Source: Pandoraea sputorum | GTDB lineage: Bacteria; Pseudomonadota; Gammaproteobacteria; Burkholderiales; Burkholderiaceae | Assembly (NCBI RefSeq): GCF_000814845.2 | Contig: NZ_CP010431.2 | Coordinates: 5,456,001-5,520,000, forward strand | Length of the DNA stretch: 64,000 nucleotides | Reading direction: 5' to 3' | Shown here: one piece after another, positions 37,249-46,646 of the stretch | How the letters are laid out: the number at the start of each line of letters is the position of its first letter | Numbering within the stretch: position 1 is the first letter of the stretch | Program-made: the position numbers and the translations under genes | Notes under the pieces: generated by a model | The model's input: the letters and a program-made list of their open reading frames with translations, nothing else | The model's database searches: none | Told to the model about the DNA's origin: nothing

Positions 37249-37893
37249 TTACGGCGCAACGCCGGTGCCGCACAGACGCTGCGCGATCTCCGGCGTGAGA
37301 TTGACGATGGCCGCGAACAGCACCACCCACAACACGAACAGGAAGTGCCAGTACTGCGCGGTGAGCGAGAGACGTCTGGCCCGTGCGGCGTGCGTCACAC
37401 GACGCGGAATCAGCAACGCCCATGCCACCACGCCGCCAAGCAGATGCAGTGCGTGCAGTCCGGTCAGCAGGAAGAAGAAGCTGTTGGCCGGGTTGCCCGA
37501 CACGCCGTAGCGACGCAGCGCGAGATCTCGCCATACCCAGAATTGTCCGGCAATGAACGCCAGCGCGAGTGCACCGGCGAGGACCCAGTCGCGCTGCGAG
37601 CGTCGTAGTTCACCTCGCTTTGCCTGCGACGCGGCCGACTGCATCACGATGCACGCCGCCGCCAGCACGCCCGTATTGACCCACAGCGCATTGACGGGCG
37701 GCAACGGGCGCCAGTCGCCAAGACTCATGCGCATGACGTACGCCACGAGCATCAGCGCGAACAACATGCCGATCACGCCCATGAGCCACCAGAGCGCCAC
37801 TTGCGATGCCGCACGCCTGCGCGGTTGCATCACGGGAACGCCGCCGGGAATGCCATCGGGGGGCATCGGCGGCCACGACGGAACGGGTCTCAT
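37249..37893 (-). CDS. Second cytochrome c oxidase subunit III-like protein
   Basis: A 214-residue membrane protein with five hydrophobic helices. The C-terminal half has the subunit III motifs FFLLTGLHALHLLGGVVAW and YWHFLFVLWVVLFAAI, so it is a paralogue of the following ctaE rather than an unrelated assembly factor. Its N-terminal part is proline-rich and unlike ctaE. Its ATG overlaps the ctaD stop (ATGA), and AAAGGAG precedes it. Whether it replaces or accompanies CtaE in the complex cannot be judged from sequence. Confidence 0.8.
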   Translation of the reverse strand: MRPVPSWPPMPPDGIPGGVPVMQPRRRAASQVALWWLMGVIGMLFALMLVAYVMRMSLGDWRPLPPVNALWVNTGVLAAACIVMQSAASQAKRGELRRSQRDWVLAGALALAFIAGQFWVWRDLALRRYGVSGNPANSFFFLLTGLHALHLLGGVVAWALLIPRRVTHAARARRLSLTAQYWHFLFVLWVVLFAAIVNLTPEIAQRLCGTGVAP

Positions 37894-39743
37894 GGTGTCG
37901 CTCCTTTCGGGGCATCGGGCGAGGGGGGTGCTTTGCTGCCACCGCCGTGCAGCGCCGCCGAGTCGCCGTCCACCAGCGTGGCGGGACGTCGCGGATCGGG
38001 GGCGAGGTTCTGCGGCACGAAATCGTCGACATCGCCCGGCACGCTGTATTCATAGGGCCAGCGATATGTCGTCGGCAACACCGTGCCCCAGTTGCCATGT
38101 CCGGGCGGCGCGTGTGGTGTCTGCCATTCGAGCGACGCGGCACGCCACGGATTCAGACCGGCCGGTTTGCCGTGTCGCACACTCCACGCAAGGTTGAACA
38201 GGAACAGCAACTGCCCCAGCGCCACGACGAATGCGGCGACCGAGATATATGCGTTCATCGTGTGCGCGGATTCGGGAATGAAGCTGTAGTTCTGGAACTC
38301 GTAGTAGCGTCGCGGCATGCCGAGAATGCCGAGGTAGTGCATCGGGAAGAAGATCGCGTAGGTGCCGAGAAAAGTGATCCAGAAGTGCCACTGACCGAGC
38401 CGGTCGTTCAGCCGTCTGCCAGTGACCAGCGGATACCAGTGGTAAATGCCGCCGAAGACCACCAGCAGGGGCGCCACGCCCATCACCATGTGAAAGTGCG
38501 CAACGACGAAGTAGGTGTTCGACAGCGGCATGTCCACACTCACATTGCCGAGGAACAGCCCCGTCAGTCCGCCGATCACGAACGTGCTGATGAAGCCGAT
38601 GGAGAACAGCATCGGCACCGTCAGATGGATGTCGCCACGCCAGAGCGTGAGCACCCAGTTGTAGACCTTGATCGCGGTCGGAATCGCGATGATGAGCGTA
38701 GTCGTCGCAAACAGAAATCCGAAGTACGGATTCATGCCGCTGATGAACATGTGGTGCGCCCACACGACGAACGACAGCACGCCGATGGCAAGAATTGCCC
38801 AGACCATCATGCGGTAGCCGAAGATGTTCTTGCGCGCGTGAACGCTGATGAGATCGGACACGATGCCGAACGCAGGCAACGCGACGATGTAGACCTCGGG
38901 ATGGCCGAAGAACCAGAAGAGATGCTGGAACAGCAGCGGGCTGCCGCCGCGATAGTCGAGCGGCTGCCCCATCGACACGACTGCAGGCATGAAGAAGCTC
39001 GTGTGCAGCGTCTTGTCGAGCAGCATCATCACGCCGGAGACGAACAGTGCGGGGAATGCGAGTAGCGCCAGCACCGTGGCCATCACGATGCCCCACACGG
39101 TGAGCGGCATGCGCAGCAACGTCATGCCTTCGGTGCGTGCCTGCAATGCGGTAGTGACGTAGTTCAGGCCGCCCATCGTCGCTGCCACGATGAAGATCAG
39201 CAGCGAGACGAGCATGAGCACGATGCCCCACTCGGTGCCCGGTGTGCCGGGCAGGATGGCCTGTGGAGGATAGAGCGTCCAGCCTGCACCGGTGGGGCCA
39301 CCGGGCACGAAGAAGCTCACCATCAACACGATCACGGCCAGCAGATACACCCAGTAACTGAGCATGTTCAGGAACGGGAAGACCATGTCGCGCGCGCCGA
39401 CCATCAGCGGAATCAGGTAGTTGCCGAAGCCGCCGAGGAAGAGCGCAGTGAGCAGATAGATCACCATGATCATGCCGTGCATGGTGACGTACTGGTAGTA
39501 GTGACTGGCGTCGATGAAGGAGAACTTGCCGGGGAAGCCCAGTTGCAGACGCATGAGGTTGGACAGCACGAGGCCGACCAATCCGACGGCAATGGCGGTG
39601 CAGGCGTACTGCACCGCGATCACCTTGTGGTCCTGACTCCAGACGTACTTCGTCCAGAAACTCTGCGAGCCGTCGTGCCCACCGTAGCCGCCGTGGGCAC
39701 CGGCATGGGTGGAACCGTCGGCATTCTCGGCATTGCCAGTCAT
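37890..39743 (-). CDS. ctaD: Cytochrome c oxidase subunit I (caa3/aa3 type)
   Basis: The 617-residue catalytic subunit has twelve transmembrane helices with the heme a, heme a3 and CuB ligands. MHGMIMVIYLLTALFLGGFG holds a heme a histidine. FFGHPEVYIVALPAFG carries the CuB histidine cross-linked to tyrosine and the D-channel glutamate, marking the A1 subclass. VVWAHHMFISGM supplies the CuB histidine pair and VAHFHMVMGV the remaining heme ligands. It reduces oxygen to water and pumps protons. The C-terminal 60 residues are a Pro-rich cytoplasmic extension. GGGAGA precedes the ATG. Confidence 0.95.
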   Translation of the reverse strand: MTGNAENADGSTHAGAHGGYGGHDGSQSFWTKYVWSQDHKVIAVQYACTAIAVGLVGLVLSNLMRLQLGFPGKFSFIDASHYYQYVTMHGMIMVIYLLTALFLGGFGNYLIPLMVGARDMVFPFLNMLSYWVYLLAVIVLMVSFFVPGGPTGAGWTLYPPQAILPGTPGTEWGIVLMLVSLLIFIVAATMGGLNYVTTALQARTEGMTLLRMPLTVWGIVMATVLALLAFPALFVSGVMMLLDKTLHTSFFMPAVVSMGQPLDYRGGSPLLFQHLFWFFGHPEVYIVALPAFGIVSDLISVHARKNIFGYRMMVWAILAIGVLSFVVWAHHMFISGMNPYFGFLFATTTLIIAIPTAIKVYNWVLTLWRGDIHLTVPMLFSIGFISTFVIGGLTGLFLGNVSVDMPLSNTYFVVAHFHMVMGVAPLLVVFGGIYHWYPLVTGRRLNDRLGQWHFWITFLGTYAIFFPMHYLGILGMPRRYYEFQNYSFIPESAHTMNAYISVAAFVVALGQLLFLFNLAWSVRHGKPAGLNPWRAASLEWQTPHAPPGHGNWGTVLPTTYRWPYEYSVPGDVDDFVPQNLAPDPRRPATLVDGDSAALHGGGSKAPPSPDAPKGATP

Positions 39744-39804
39744 GACGTTGTCTCCCTCTGTTGCCGGTGCGGCCCGCGCGTGGCTTTTTGCGACGCGCGT
39801 CGGG

Positions 39805-41400
39805 CTACGGCGCCGGCCTGATCATCGGCACACTCGGTTGCGCCGGTCCCGACGATTGCGGACCGGTGGACTGCCGCGGCGGGATCGCCAGCGGCGGGGC
39901 GTACGTGTTCGGATCGTTCTGCAACGGCAGTCCCGGCGTCCCCCCCTGGCGGCGTGCAGGCTGGGACGGCGGTTGTGTTCCCTGATTCGTCTGATTGCCC
40001 GGTGCGGACGGCGTCAGCGGACCGTATTGCACCGGCGGGCGCGGCGACTGAAGCGTGTTCTGGGCGAGTTGCATCGCGGGCGCGTCGGTTCGGGGCGAAG
40101 ACTGTGCGGGGGCAGCGGTGGCCGCCAACGCAACGGCAGTGAGTGGAATAGCGAGATGCCGGACAGGTTTGAGCATGGCGGACGAATGAGGTGTGTCGGA
40201 TGAAGCGGACGACGTGGTCGACGGGGGCGACGTGGACGGCGCTGGCGCCCCGGGCTGCGTCGCCGGTTGGGCGCCCAGCGTCCGGATGTAGGCGATGAGC
40301 GCCTTCAGATCGTCGTCGCTTAGCTCCAGTTTAGGCATGATCGGGGCGAAGCCCTTGGGCACGCGTGCCGTCGGGTTGCGGATGAACTCGGTGAGATAGG
40401 CGTCGTCGACGTGCGCAGAACTGCCGTCCTGAAACGTCTCCGTCTTTCCGTAAAGCCCGTGCCAGGTCGGCCCGACGCCTGCCGAACCATCCACCGAATG
40501 GCAACCGGCGCATCCTTTGGCTTGCGCCAGCAACTTCCCCTTCGCGGCGAGCGGGTTCAGCGCGCTCGCCCCGGCGTGCTGCGTTTGCAGTGCAGCAAAG
40601 GTGGGGAGTTTGGCCACCCAGGCGTCGTAGGCGGGCTTGTCGTCCACGACGACCACGCCGCGCATGTTGGCGTGACCCACGCCGCATAGCTGGGCACAGA
40701 GGATGTCGAAGCGTCCGGTGCGGGTCGGGGTAAGCCACATCTGTGTGACCATGCCCGGGACCATGTTCATGCGCGTGCGAAACGGTGGAACGTAGAAGTC
40801 GTGCAGCACGTCTTTTGCGCGCAGCAGCAATTTCACTGGCTGGCCGACGAGCAGGTGCAGTTCGGGCGCGTCGACGATGCGATTGTCCTGATTCGCCGGA
40901 TCCTTGGGATTCAGGCCTAGCGGATTGTCGGCGGTGACGTAGCTGGGATCCGACGTGCCGAGCCGTCCGTCCGGCCCCGGGAGACGGAAGCGCCACTGCC
41001 ATTGCTGGCCAACGACTTCGACGACATGGGCGTCCTTCGGAGCGTCGATCAGCTTCGCGTAGACAAACAGGCCCGGCGCGAGCATCGCGACGATGCCGAC
41101 CGTCGTAATGCCGATCAGCCAGAATTCGAGACGTCGGTTATGAGGCTGATACGCGGCACGGTGCCCGTCGCGATGACGGTAGCGAAAAATCGCCCATGCA
41201 ACGAAAAGATTGATCACGACGAAGGCTACGCCGGTGATCACCAGCGTAAGGGTGAGGGTGTCGTCCATCTGGTGCCAGTTCGACGCCAGCGGGGTCTGCC
41301 ACCACGGACTCCAGAAATGAAACGCGAGCGCCGCAGCGACAACGACGATCAGGAGGATGGGCAGGGCCATGGCTTCGAATACATGCCAGACACGCGCCAT
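39805..41400 (-). CDS. ctaC: Cytochrome c oxidase subunit II fused to cytochrome c, with long C-terminal extension
   Basis: A 531-residue subunit. Hydrophobic helices lie at about 12-30 and 50-72, with a third near 92-114. The CuA site is His200, Cys235, Cys239, His243 and Met246 (CAQLCGVGHANM; Gln replaces the more common Glu). A heme c motif CAGCH at 297-301 and the likely axial Met355 define the caa3 type, which accepts electrons directly. From residue 409 an unusual extension begins with MLKPVRHLAIPLTAVALAAT, which looks like a signal peptide, and then a Pro/Gln-rich tail. The start is weak: ATG at 41400 or 41370, neither with a good Shine-Dalgarno. Confidence 0.88.
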   Translation of the reverse strand: MARVWHVFEAMALPILLIVVVAAALAFHFWSPWWQTPLASNWHQMDDTLTLTLVITGVAFVVINLFVAWAIFRYRHRDGHRAAYQPHNRRLEFWLIGITTVGIVAMLAPGLFVYAKLIDAPKDAHVVEVVGQQWQWRFRLPGPDGRLGTSDPSYVTADNPLGLNPKDPANQDNRIVDAPELHLLVGQPVKLLLRAKDVLHDFYVPPFRTRMNMVPGMVTQMWLTPTRTGRFDILCAQLCGVGHANMRGVVVVDDKPAYDAWVAKLPTFAALQTQHAGASALNPLAAKGKLLAQAKGCAGCHSVDGSAGVGPTWHGLYGKTETFQDGSSAHVDDAYLTEFIRNPTARVPKGFAPIMPKLELSDDDLKALIAYIRTLGAQPATQPGAPAPSTSPPSTTSSASSDTPHSSAMLKPVRHLAIPLTAVALAATAAPAQSSPRTDAPAMQLAQNTLQSPRPPVQYGPLTPSAPGNQTNQGTQPPSQPARRQGGTPGLPLQNDPNTYAPPLAIPPRQSTGPQSSGPAQPSVPMIRPAP

Positions 41401-41426
41401 CCGGGCGCGGCGACGACAAGATTCAT
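41349..41426 (-). other. Out-of-frame 25-codon reading frame overlapping the ctaC start
   Basis: An ATG at 41426, with a perfect AGGAGG five bases upstream, opens a 25-codon frame that ends at 41349. It is shifted relative to ctaC, whose own starts lack a Shine-Dalgarno. It may be a coupling leader peptide or the trace of a frameshift in the ctaC N-terminus. Confidence 0.35.
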
Positions 41427-41531
41427 CGCGGCCTCCTCTGCTATCGTCTAGTTTTCACCGGTGTGCGCTCGCTCGCACGACGAACGAGGGTTCATCCCCC
41501 CACCGCAGTCCGTCCGCGGCAACTCTATTCA

Positions 41532-41559
41532 AAATTAGACGTTAGCCAGACAGAGTCAA
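41532..41559 (-). promoter_or_regulatory. Sigma-70-type promoter for the oxidase operon
   Basis: On the minus strand TTGACT (41559-41554) and TAATTT (41537-41532) are separated by 16 bases. This is the best hexamer pair in the gap between the WbpM-like gene and ctaC. The leader to ctaC would be about 125 bases. Confidence 0.45.
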
Positions 41560-41612
41560 GATTGCTTGCGCTCGTCGTTGACTTTCCGGCCGACCCAACC
41601 CAGACAAATGGT

Positions 41613-43535
41613 TCAGAGCACGCGCTGCACTGCGGGGCGGCGCATTTCGTAGAGATGGTCGCGGATCTCGGACTCCGGATTGAAGCCGGACACGCAGTTA
41701 CGCAACGTATTGATGATGACGTCGTGACGATTGTTGGCACAGGCGTCTTCCAGAATCGTCAGCACGCTAGCCAGCTCTCCGCGCGCTAGGAAATGTTCGC
41801 TGGCCATCATGATTTTCGCGTGCCGGGTACCGGTTACGTCACTGCCGATAAGCAGCTCTTCGTAGAGCTTCTCGCCCGGGCGCAAGCCGGAGAACTCTAT
41901 GGCGATATCGCCGTCGTCATTCCCGTCATCCTTCACTGAAAAGCCGGAGAGGTGAATCATCCGCCGAGCCAGATCCACGATCCGCACGGGCTCCCCCATA
42001 TCCAGGACGAAAACTTCCCCGGACGCCCCCATCGCACCAGCCTGAATCACCAACTGCGCGGCTTCAGGAATGGTCATGAAGTACCGAATGATCTCCGGAT
42101 GCGTCACCGTAACAGGACCACCGGCCAGAATTTGCTTACGAAACAGCGGCACCACCGACCCGGACGAACCAAGCACGTTGCCGAAACGCACCATGCAAAA
42201 CCGCGTCTTGACCGCCGGATCATTGGCGAGCGCCTGCAGCACCAATTCCGCAAAACGCTTGCTCGCCCCCATTACGTTGGTCGGACGTACCGCCTTATCG
42301 GTCGAAATGAGTACAAACGTCTCGACACCGGCCGCAATCGCCGCTTGCGCTGCAGCACGCGTACCGAACGTATTGTTAAGAACGCCCTCGGTCACATTGA
42401 ACTCGACCAAGGGAACGTGCTTGTACGCCGCAGCGTGGTAGACGGTCTGCACACAGTGCAACTTCATGATGTCGCGCAAGCGAACCTCGTTCTGCACCGA
42501 ACCCAGCACAGGTATGATCGTCACACTCAAATTGCGTTGATTAACAATCTCGTCCAGTTCCTGGGAGATTGAGTAAAGCGCAAATTCCGAGATTTCGTAT
42601 AGAACAAGCGTTTTGGGTCGAATCAGCACGATTTGGCGACACAATTCCGAACCGATCGAGCCGCCTGCACCTGTAACCATGACATGCTTGCCGTTCAGGT
42701 TAGCCTCTAGCAATGACTGATTAGGCGGTACGATATCGCGCCCCAACAAATCGTCGATATCGATTTCCCGCACATCCGTGGCCTGCACCGCCCCGCCAAC
42801 CAGATCGGCCATGCCCGGGATGGCGCGCACCTCAACCTTCAGTGCCTCTAGGGCATTGATGATCGCCAGTCGGCGGGCGCGCGTGGCTGACGGAATCGCC
42901 AACAGCACCTGGCGCAACTTGTATCGCTCGATCAGCTTCGGCAAATGGGCTGGATTTCGGACCTTCAAACCGAGAATTTCAAGGTCGTGCAACGCCGGAT
43001 TGTCGTCCACGAACGCCACCGGGTGATATTCCACGCCCGCGCGCAACGCCACCGCGAGCTGACATCCGGCCCTGCCCGCCCCGTAAATAATGACGGCCCG
43101 CTTGCGCGACGACGGATCTCGCGCACTCACGTGTTGGAGCATAGCTCGCGCAAGAAAGCGGCTCGTCAGGATATAAACGATTGCGATGAGCCAATATATT
43201 GCGAGGGCACCGCGAGGTACGGGAGGCAGCACGAGCATGGCGAGCAAACCCGCGAACATGCAAACCGAAATGGTGACGGTCAGCACCACCATAACCGTCG
43301 CCCGATTGCCCATATATCGGACCACCGCTCGATAAAAGCCGAGTCGGATGAACAGCGGAATTGCGAGCAACGGAGGGAGGAGATAAACCCACCAGGCATG
43401 CAATTGCGGGAAGTTCCAATAATCCAGTCGCAGGCCGATCGCGGTCCACAGGGATAGGGGCAGCAAGAGGAGGTCCGCCAAGACCATTAGCGAAATTTTC
43501 GCCGTACGGGGCAAATTGACGATGTTGCGGAGCAT
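41613..43535 (-). CDS. wbpM: WbpM/CapD-type nucleotide-sugar 4,6-dehydratase, membrane-anchored
   Basis: A 640-residue protein. Four hydrophobic helices occupy about residues 10-130. A first Rossmann-like domain (YGAGRAGCQLAVAL, 151-164) precedes the catalytic SDR domain with GAGGSIGSELCRQ at 289-301. STDKAVRPTNVMGASKR at 411-427 is the active-site stretch in which Met replaces the usual Tyr, a WbpM/PglF hallmark. It converts UDP-GlcNAc to a 4-keto-6-deoxy sugar for surface glycans. It is divergent from the manC-led operon across 624 bases. The start at MLRNIVNLPR follows GAGGG. Confidence 0.9.
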   Translation of the reverse strand: MLRNIVNLPRTAKISLMVLADLLLLPLSLWTAIGLRLDYWNFPQLHAWWVYLLPPLLAIPLFIRLGFYRAVVRYMGNRATVMVVLTVTISVCMFAGLLAMLVLPPVPRGALAIYWLIAIVYILTSRFLARAMLQHVSARDPSSRKRAVIIYGAGRAGCQLAVALRAGVEYHPVAFVDDNPALHDLEILGLKVRNPAHLPKLIERYKLRQVLLAIPSATRARRLAIINALEALKVEVRAIPGMADLVGGAVQATDVREIDIDDLLGRDIVPPNQSLLEANLNGKHVMVTGAGGSIGSELCRQIVLIRPKTLVLYEISEFALYSISQELDEIVNQRNLSVTIIPVLGSVQNEVRLRDIMKLHCVQTVYHAAAYKHVPLVEFNVTEGVLNNTFGTRAAAQAAIAAGVETFVLISTDKAVRPTNVMGASKRFAELVLQALANDPAVKTRFCMVRFGNVLGSSGSVVPLFRKQILAGGPVTVTHPEIIRYFMTIPEAAQLVIQAGAMGASGEVFVLDMGEPVRIVDLARRMIHLSGFSVKDDGNDDGDIAIEFSGLRPGEKLYEELLIGSDVTGTRHAKIMMASEHFLARGELASVLTILEDACANNRHDVIINTLRNCVSGFNPESEIRDHLYEMRRPAVQRVL

Positions 43536-44159
43536 GATGCCCTCAGATTCTCCGTTTTCGCTATCGAAAATCGCAGAGTAATAATCAAATTCAAATTTGG
43601 GAAACCGCTCGCAATGGCAGCGCAATTACGCTACTCAAATCGGTAAGGAGCTCGATAACACCAAATCAAATTCAACACTCAAATTTTCGATTTGAAAAAG
43701 GAAACGAGTTTTATTTTTCGATGAAGTTAGCCGATTGAATTCTGGTCTAGAAGAATACAGGCCACCGCTCGACAATGTGCGAAGCGCCAAGTGAGCGGAT
43801 TGGAAAGCATCGGCTTATCAGCAGCGCCATTACAGCGTAATGTGCGGCTTGTCGGTCCGGCAATTGTAGCGCGCCAGCTCCCACCACGGGAAAATTGGTT
43901 CGAAAATGTTACACTCTTTGCGTTCAAGGCCCACGAGAGGTCATGCTATAGGTTCGTCGGCGTAAGGTGCCGGGAACTTCCAATCCACACCACTATTCCG
44001 AACTATTCCCCGAGAGCTTTGATAAAATCCGGCGCCGGCAGGCGTCGCCTCCGCACCACGCATCTCGTCATAGCGTTGCTTGCGCGTTGACTACACCTGC
44101 CCCGCGGACCGCCAGCATTCTTTAGTTGGCCTCTGCTCCTAAATCTTGGATACCGCATT
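43536..44159. other. AT-rich divergent intergenic region of the polysaccharide locus
   Basis: These 624 bases are visibly richer in A and T than the neighbourhood, especially 43560-43740, which has repeated CAAATT/AAATTTG words. They should carry promoters for the leftward WbpM-like gene and the rightward manC operon. AT-rich tracts of this kind are typical targets of H-NS/MvaT-type silencers. I see no JUMPstart/ops element and no gene. Confidence 0.45.
44020..44028 (+). promoter_or_regulatory. Candidate extended -10 promoter for the manC operon
   Basis: TGATAAAAT at 44020-44028 fits an extended -10. No good -35 lies 17 bases upstream. A second candidate, TGTTACACT at about 43907-43915, is further from manC. 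The leader from the first would be about 125 bases. Confidence 0.4.
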
Positions 44160-45614
44160 GTGACGTTGGACGCAGACAATCTGATCAAATCTCACATCAC
44201 GCCCGTTGTGCTTTGCGGCGGCGCCGGAACGCGCCTGTGGCCCCTGTCTCGCAAGCTGTTCCCAAAGCAGTTTATTCCCCTCGTTGGCAACAAGAGCCTG
44301 TTGCGCCTGACGCTCGAACGCCTGCGTGGGCTGAATGGCGTACAAATCTCGTCGAATGTCGTATGCGTAGCAGCTGAGGATCACCGGTTCCTGGTTGCCG
44401 AAGCGCTTGAGCAAAGCGGTGTTGCGGGCACGGTCCTGCTCGAACCAGCCGCCCGCAATACGGCAGCAGCCATGACCCTGGCCGCCGTCAATGCGGCGCC
44501 CGATGCCACGTTGCTCTTTTGTCCCGCCGACCACTACATCCCGGACGCAGACGCCTTCACCGCTATGGTTCGCGAAGCGACGCAAGCGTTGACTGACGAC
44601 ACGATCGTCACCTTCGGCGTTGTGCCGACATTCCCGAGCACGGCCTACGGCTACATCGAAATGGACGCGCGAGAGCACGCTCAAGCCCTCTACCCTGTCT
44701 CTCGCTTTATCGAAAAACCTGTATTTCAGCGCGCCCACGAGCTCATCAGCCAAGGCAATGTGCTTTGGAACGCGGGTATCTTCCTATGCCGCGCAAAAGC
44801 GCTGATCGTCGCGATGCACGAACATGCCGACGACATTCTCGTGCAATGCCGCGAGACGATGGCCAACGCGTCCTACGACAGGCAGTTCGTCCGCCCTGAG
44901 CGCGAAGCGTTCCTCGCGTGCCGCTCCGAGAGCTTCGACTACGCCGTCATGGAACGGCACGCCAACGTGCGCGTCGCTCCCTTCAAAGGCGCATGGAGCG
45001 ATGTCGGCAGCTGGAATGCTGTGGCCGACCTCACGCCCGCTGATGACGCCGGCAACCGAATCGACGGTGACGGCCACGCCATCAATGCAAGCAATACGTT
45101 TATTCACGCGCCATGCAGGCCGGTGGTCGCACTGGGTACGCAAGACATGTTGATCGTCGACACGCCGGACGCCGTCCTCGTGACCACACGCGAGCATGTC
45201 GAACAGGTCAAGCACGTGGTCGCAGAGCTTGATCGCAAGGGACGTCCGCACGTGGCGTTGCACCGTAAAGTCGCGCGCCCGTGGGGCTGGTACGACTCGG
45301 TCGACGCCGGCGAGCGATTTCAGGTCAAGCGCATATGCGTCAAGCCTGGCGCCAGCCTGAGCCTGCAAAAACACCATCACCGTGCGGAGCATTGGATCGT
45401 TGTTAACGGTACGGCCGAAGTGACCCGCGGCGAGGCAACATTCCTGCTGACGGAAAACCAGTCTACTTACATCCCCATCGGCGAAATTCATCGCCTGCAC
45501 AATCCTGGTAAGACGCACCTGGAAATGATCGAGGTTCAATCGGGGTCGTATCTGGGTGAAGACGATATCGTCCGCCTGGAAGACACCTACGGTCGGACCA
45601 CGGAGAAGAACTAA
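44160..45614 (+). CDS. manC: Mannose-1-phosphate guanylyltransferase / mannose-6-phosphate isomerase
   Basis: A 484-residue bifunctional enzyme. The nucleotidyltransferase domain opens with LCGGAGTRLWPLSRKLFPKQ at residues 18-37 and includes FIEKP and WNAGIFLCRA. The C-terminal cupin (from about residue 370) with RPWGWYDSVDAGERFQVKRI and the metal-binding QKHHHRAEHW is the isomerase part. It supplies GDP-mannose to Gmd and Fcl encoded next. It starts at a GTG with only a weak Shine-Dalgarno and is first in the plus-strand polysaccharide operon. Confidence 0.94.
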   Translation: MTLDADNLIKSHITPVVLCGGAGTRLWPLSRKLFPKQFIPLVGNKSLLRLTLERLRGLNGVQISSNVVCVAAEDHRFLVAEALEQSGVAGTVLLEPAARNTAAAMTLAAVNAAPDATLLFCPADHYIPDADAFTAMVREATQALTDDTIVTFGVVPTFPSTAYGYIEMDAREHAQALYPVSRFIEKPVFQRAHELISQGNVLWNAGIFLCRAKALIVAMHEHADDILVQCRETMANASYDRQFVRPEREAFLACRSESFDYAVMERHANVRVAPFKGAWSDVGSWNAVADLTPADDAGNRIDGDGHAINASNTFIHAPCRPVVALGTQDMLIVDTPDAVLVTTREHVEQVKHVVAELDRKGRPHVALHRKVARPWGWYDSVDAGERFQVKRICVKPGASLSLQKHHHRAEHWIVVNGTAEVTRGEATFLLTENQSTYIPIGEIHRLHNPGKTHLEMIEVQSGSYLGEDDIVRLEDTYGRTTEKN

Positions 45615-46601
45615 ATGAGCGTTAATCCCAAGATTTATGTGGCCGGCCACCGAGGCATGGTGGGTTCGGCCATTGTTCGAGCCCTTCAAGCACAGGGCCA
45701 GGACAACATCGTGAAACGCACTCACGCAGAGCTCGATCTCACGGATCAGGCGGCGGTGCGCGCTTTCATGCAAACCGAGCGGCCCGACCAGGTATATCTG
45801 GCGGCGGCCCGAGTCGGTGGCATCCACGCCAACAACACGTATCCGGCCGATTTCATCTACGACAATTTGATGATCGAGGCTAACGTCATTCACGAAGCTT
45901 TCAAGGCGGGCGTCAAACAACTACTGCTGCTGGGGTCAAGCTGCATCTATCCGAAACTCGCACCGCAACCGATGACGGAGTCAGCTCTGCTGACGGGTGC
46001 GTTGGAGCCCACCAATGAACCCTACGCGATCGCCAAGATTGCGGGCATCAAGCTCTGTGAGAGCTACAATCGACAGTACAACGCTTCGCATGGCGTCGAC
46101 TACCGCAGCGTCATGCCGACTAACCTGTATGGTCCGGGCGACAACTATCATCCGGAAAATAGCCACGTCATTCCGGCCATGCTGCGGCGTTTCCATGAGG
46201 CGCGCGAAAATAACGCACCCTCGGTCGCCATCTGGGGCACGGGTACGCCGCGCCGCGAGTTCCTTTATGTCGATGACATGGCATCTGCTTCGGTTCACGT
46301 CATGAACCTCGATCGCGCAACCTACGGTCTCCACACTTCGCCCATGCAAAGCCACCTCAATGTGGGCTGGGGAGACGACCTGACCATCGCGGCGCTGGCA
46401 CAAGCCGTCAGTGATGTCGTGGGCTATCGCGGCGAAATCGTCTACGACACGAGCAAGCCCGACGGCACTCCCCGCAAGCTCATGGACAGCGCGCGTCTCA
46501 CCTCGCTTGGCTGGCGGCCGAAAGTCTCCCTCGCTGACGGCTTGCGCCTCGCCTACGACGACTTCGTGCGACACGCGTACGTTGGCGCCAAGGCCAACTA
46601 A
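45615..46601 (+). CDS. fcl: GDP-L-fucose synthase
   Basis: A 328-residue extended SDR. The NADP-binding motif GHRGMVGSA is at residues 11-19, SSCIYP holds the catalytic Ser-Cys around 108, and [19 protein letters not shown] gives the YxxxK. It epimerises and reduces GDP-4-keto-6-deoxymannose to GDP-L-fucose. Its ATG directly follows the manC stop (TAAATG), with a GGAG inside the end of manC, so translation is coupled. Confidence 0.94.
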   Translation: MSVNPKIYVAGHRGMVGSAIVRALQAQGQDNIVKRTHAELDLTDQAAVRAFMQTERPDQVYLAAARVGGIHANNTYPADFIYDNLMIEANVIHEAFKAGVKQLLLLGSSCIYPKLAPQPMTESALLTGALEPTNEPYAIAKIAGIKLCESYNRQYNASHGVDYRSVMPTNLYGPGDNYHPENSHVIPAMLRRFHEARENNAPSVAIWGTGTPRREFLYVDDMASASVHVMNLDRATYGLHTSPMQSHLNVGWGDDLTIAALAQAVSDVVGYRGEIVYDTSKPDGTPRKLMDSARLTSLGWRPKVSLADGLRLAYDDFVRHAYVGAKAN

Positions 46602-46646
46602 GGCCTCAGCATAGCCCAGACACATAACCAGGCACTCGTTCTCGTC

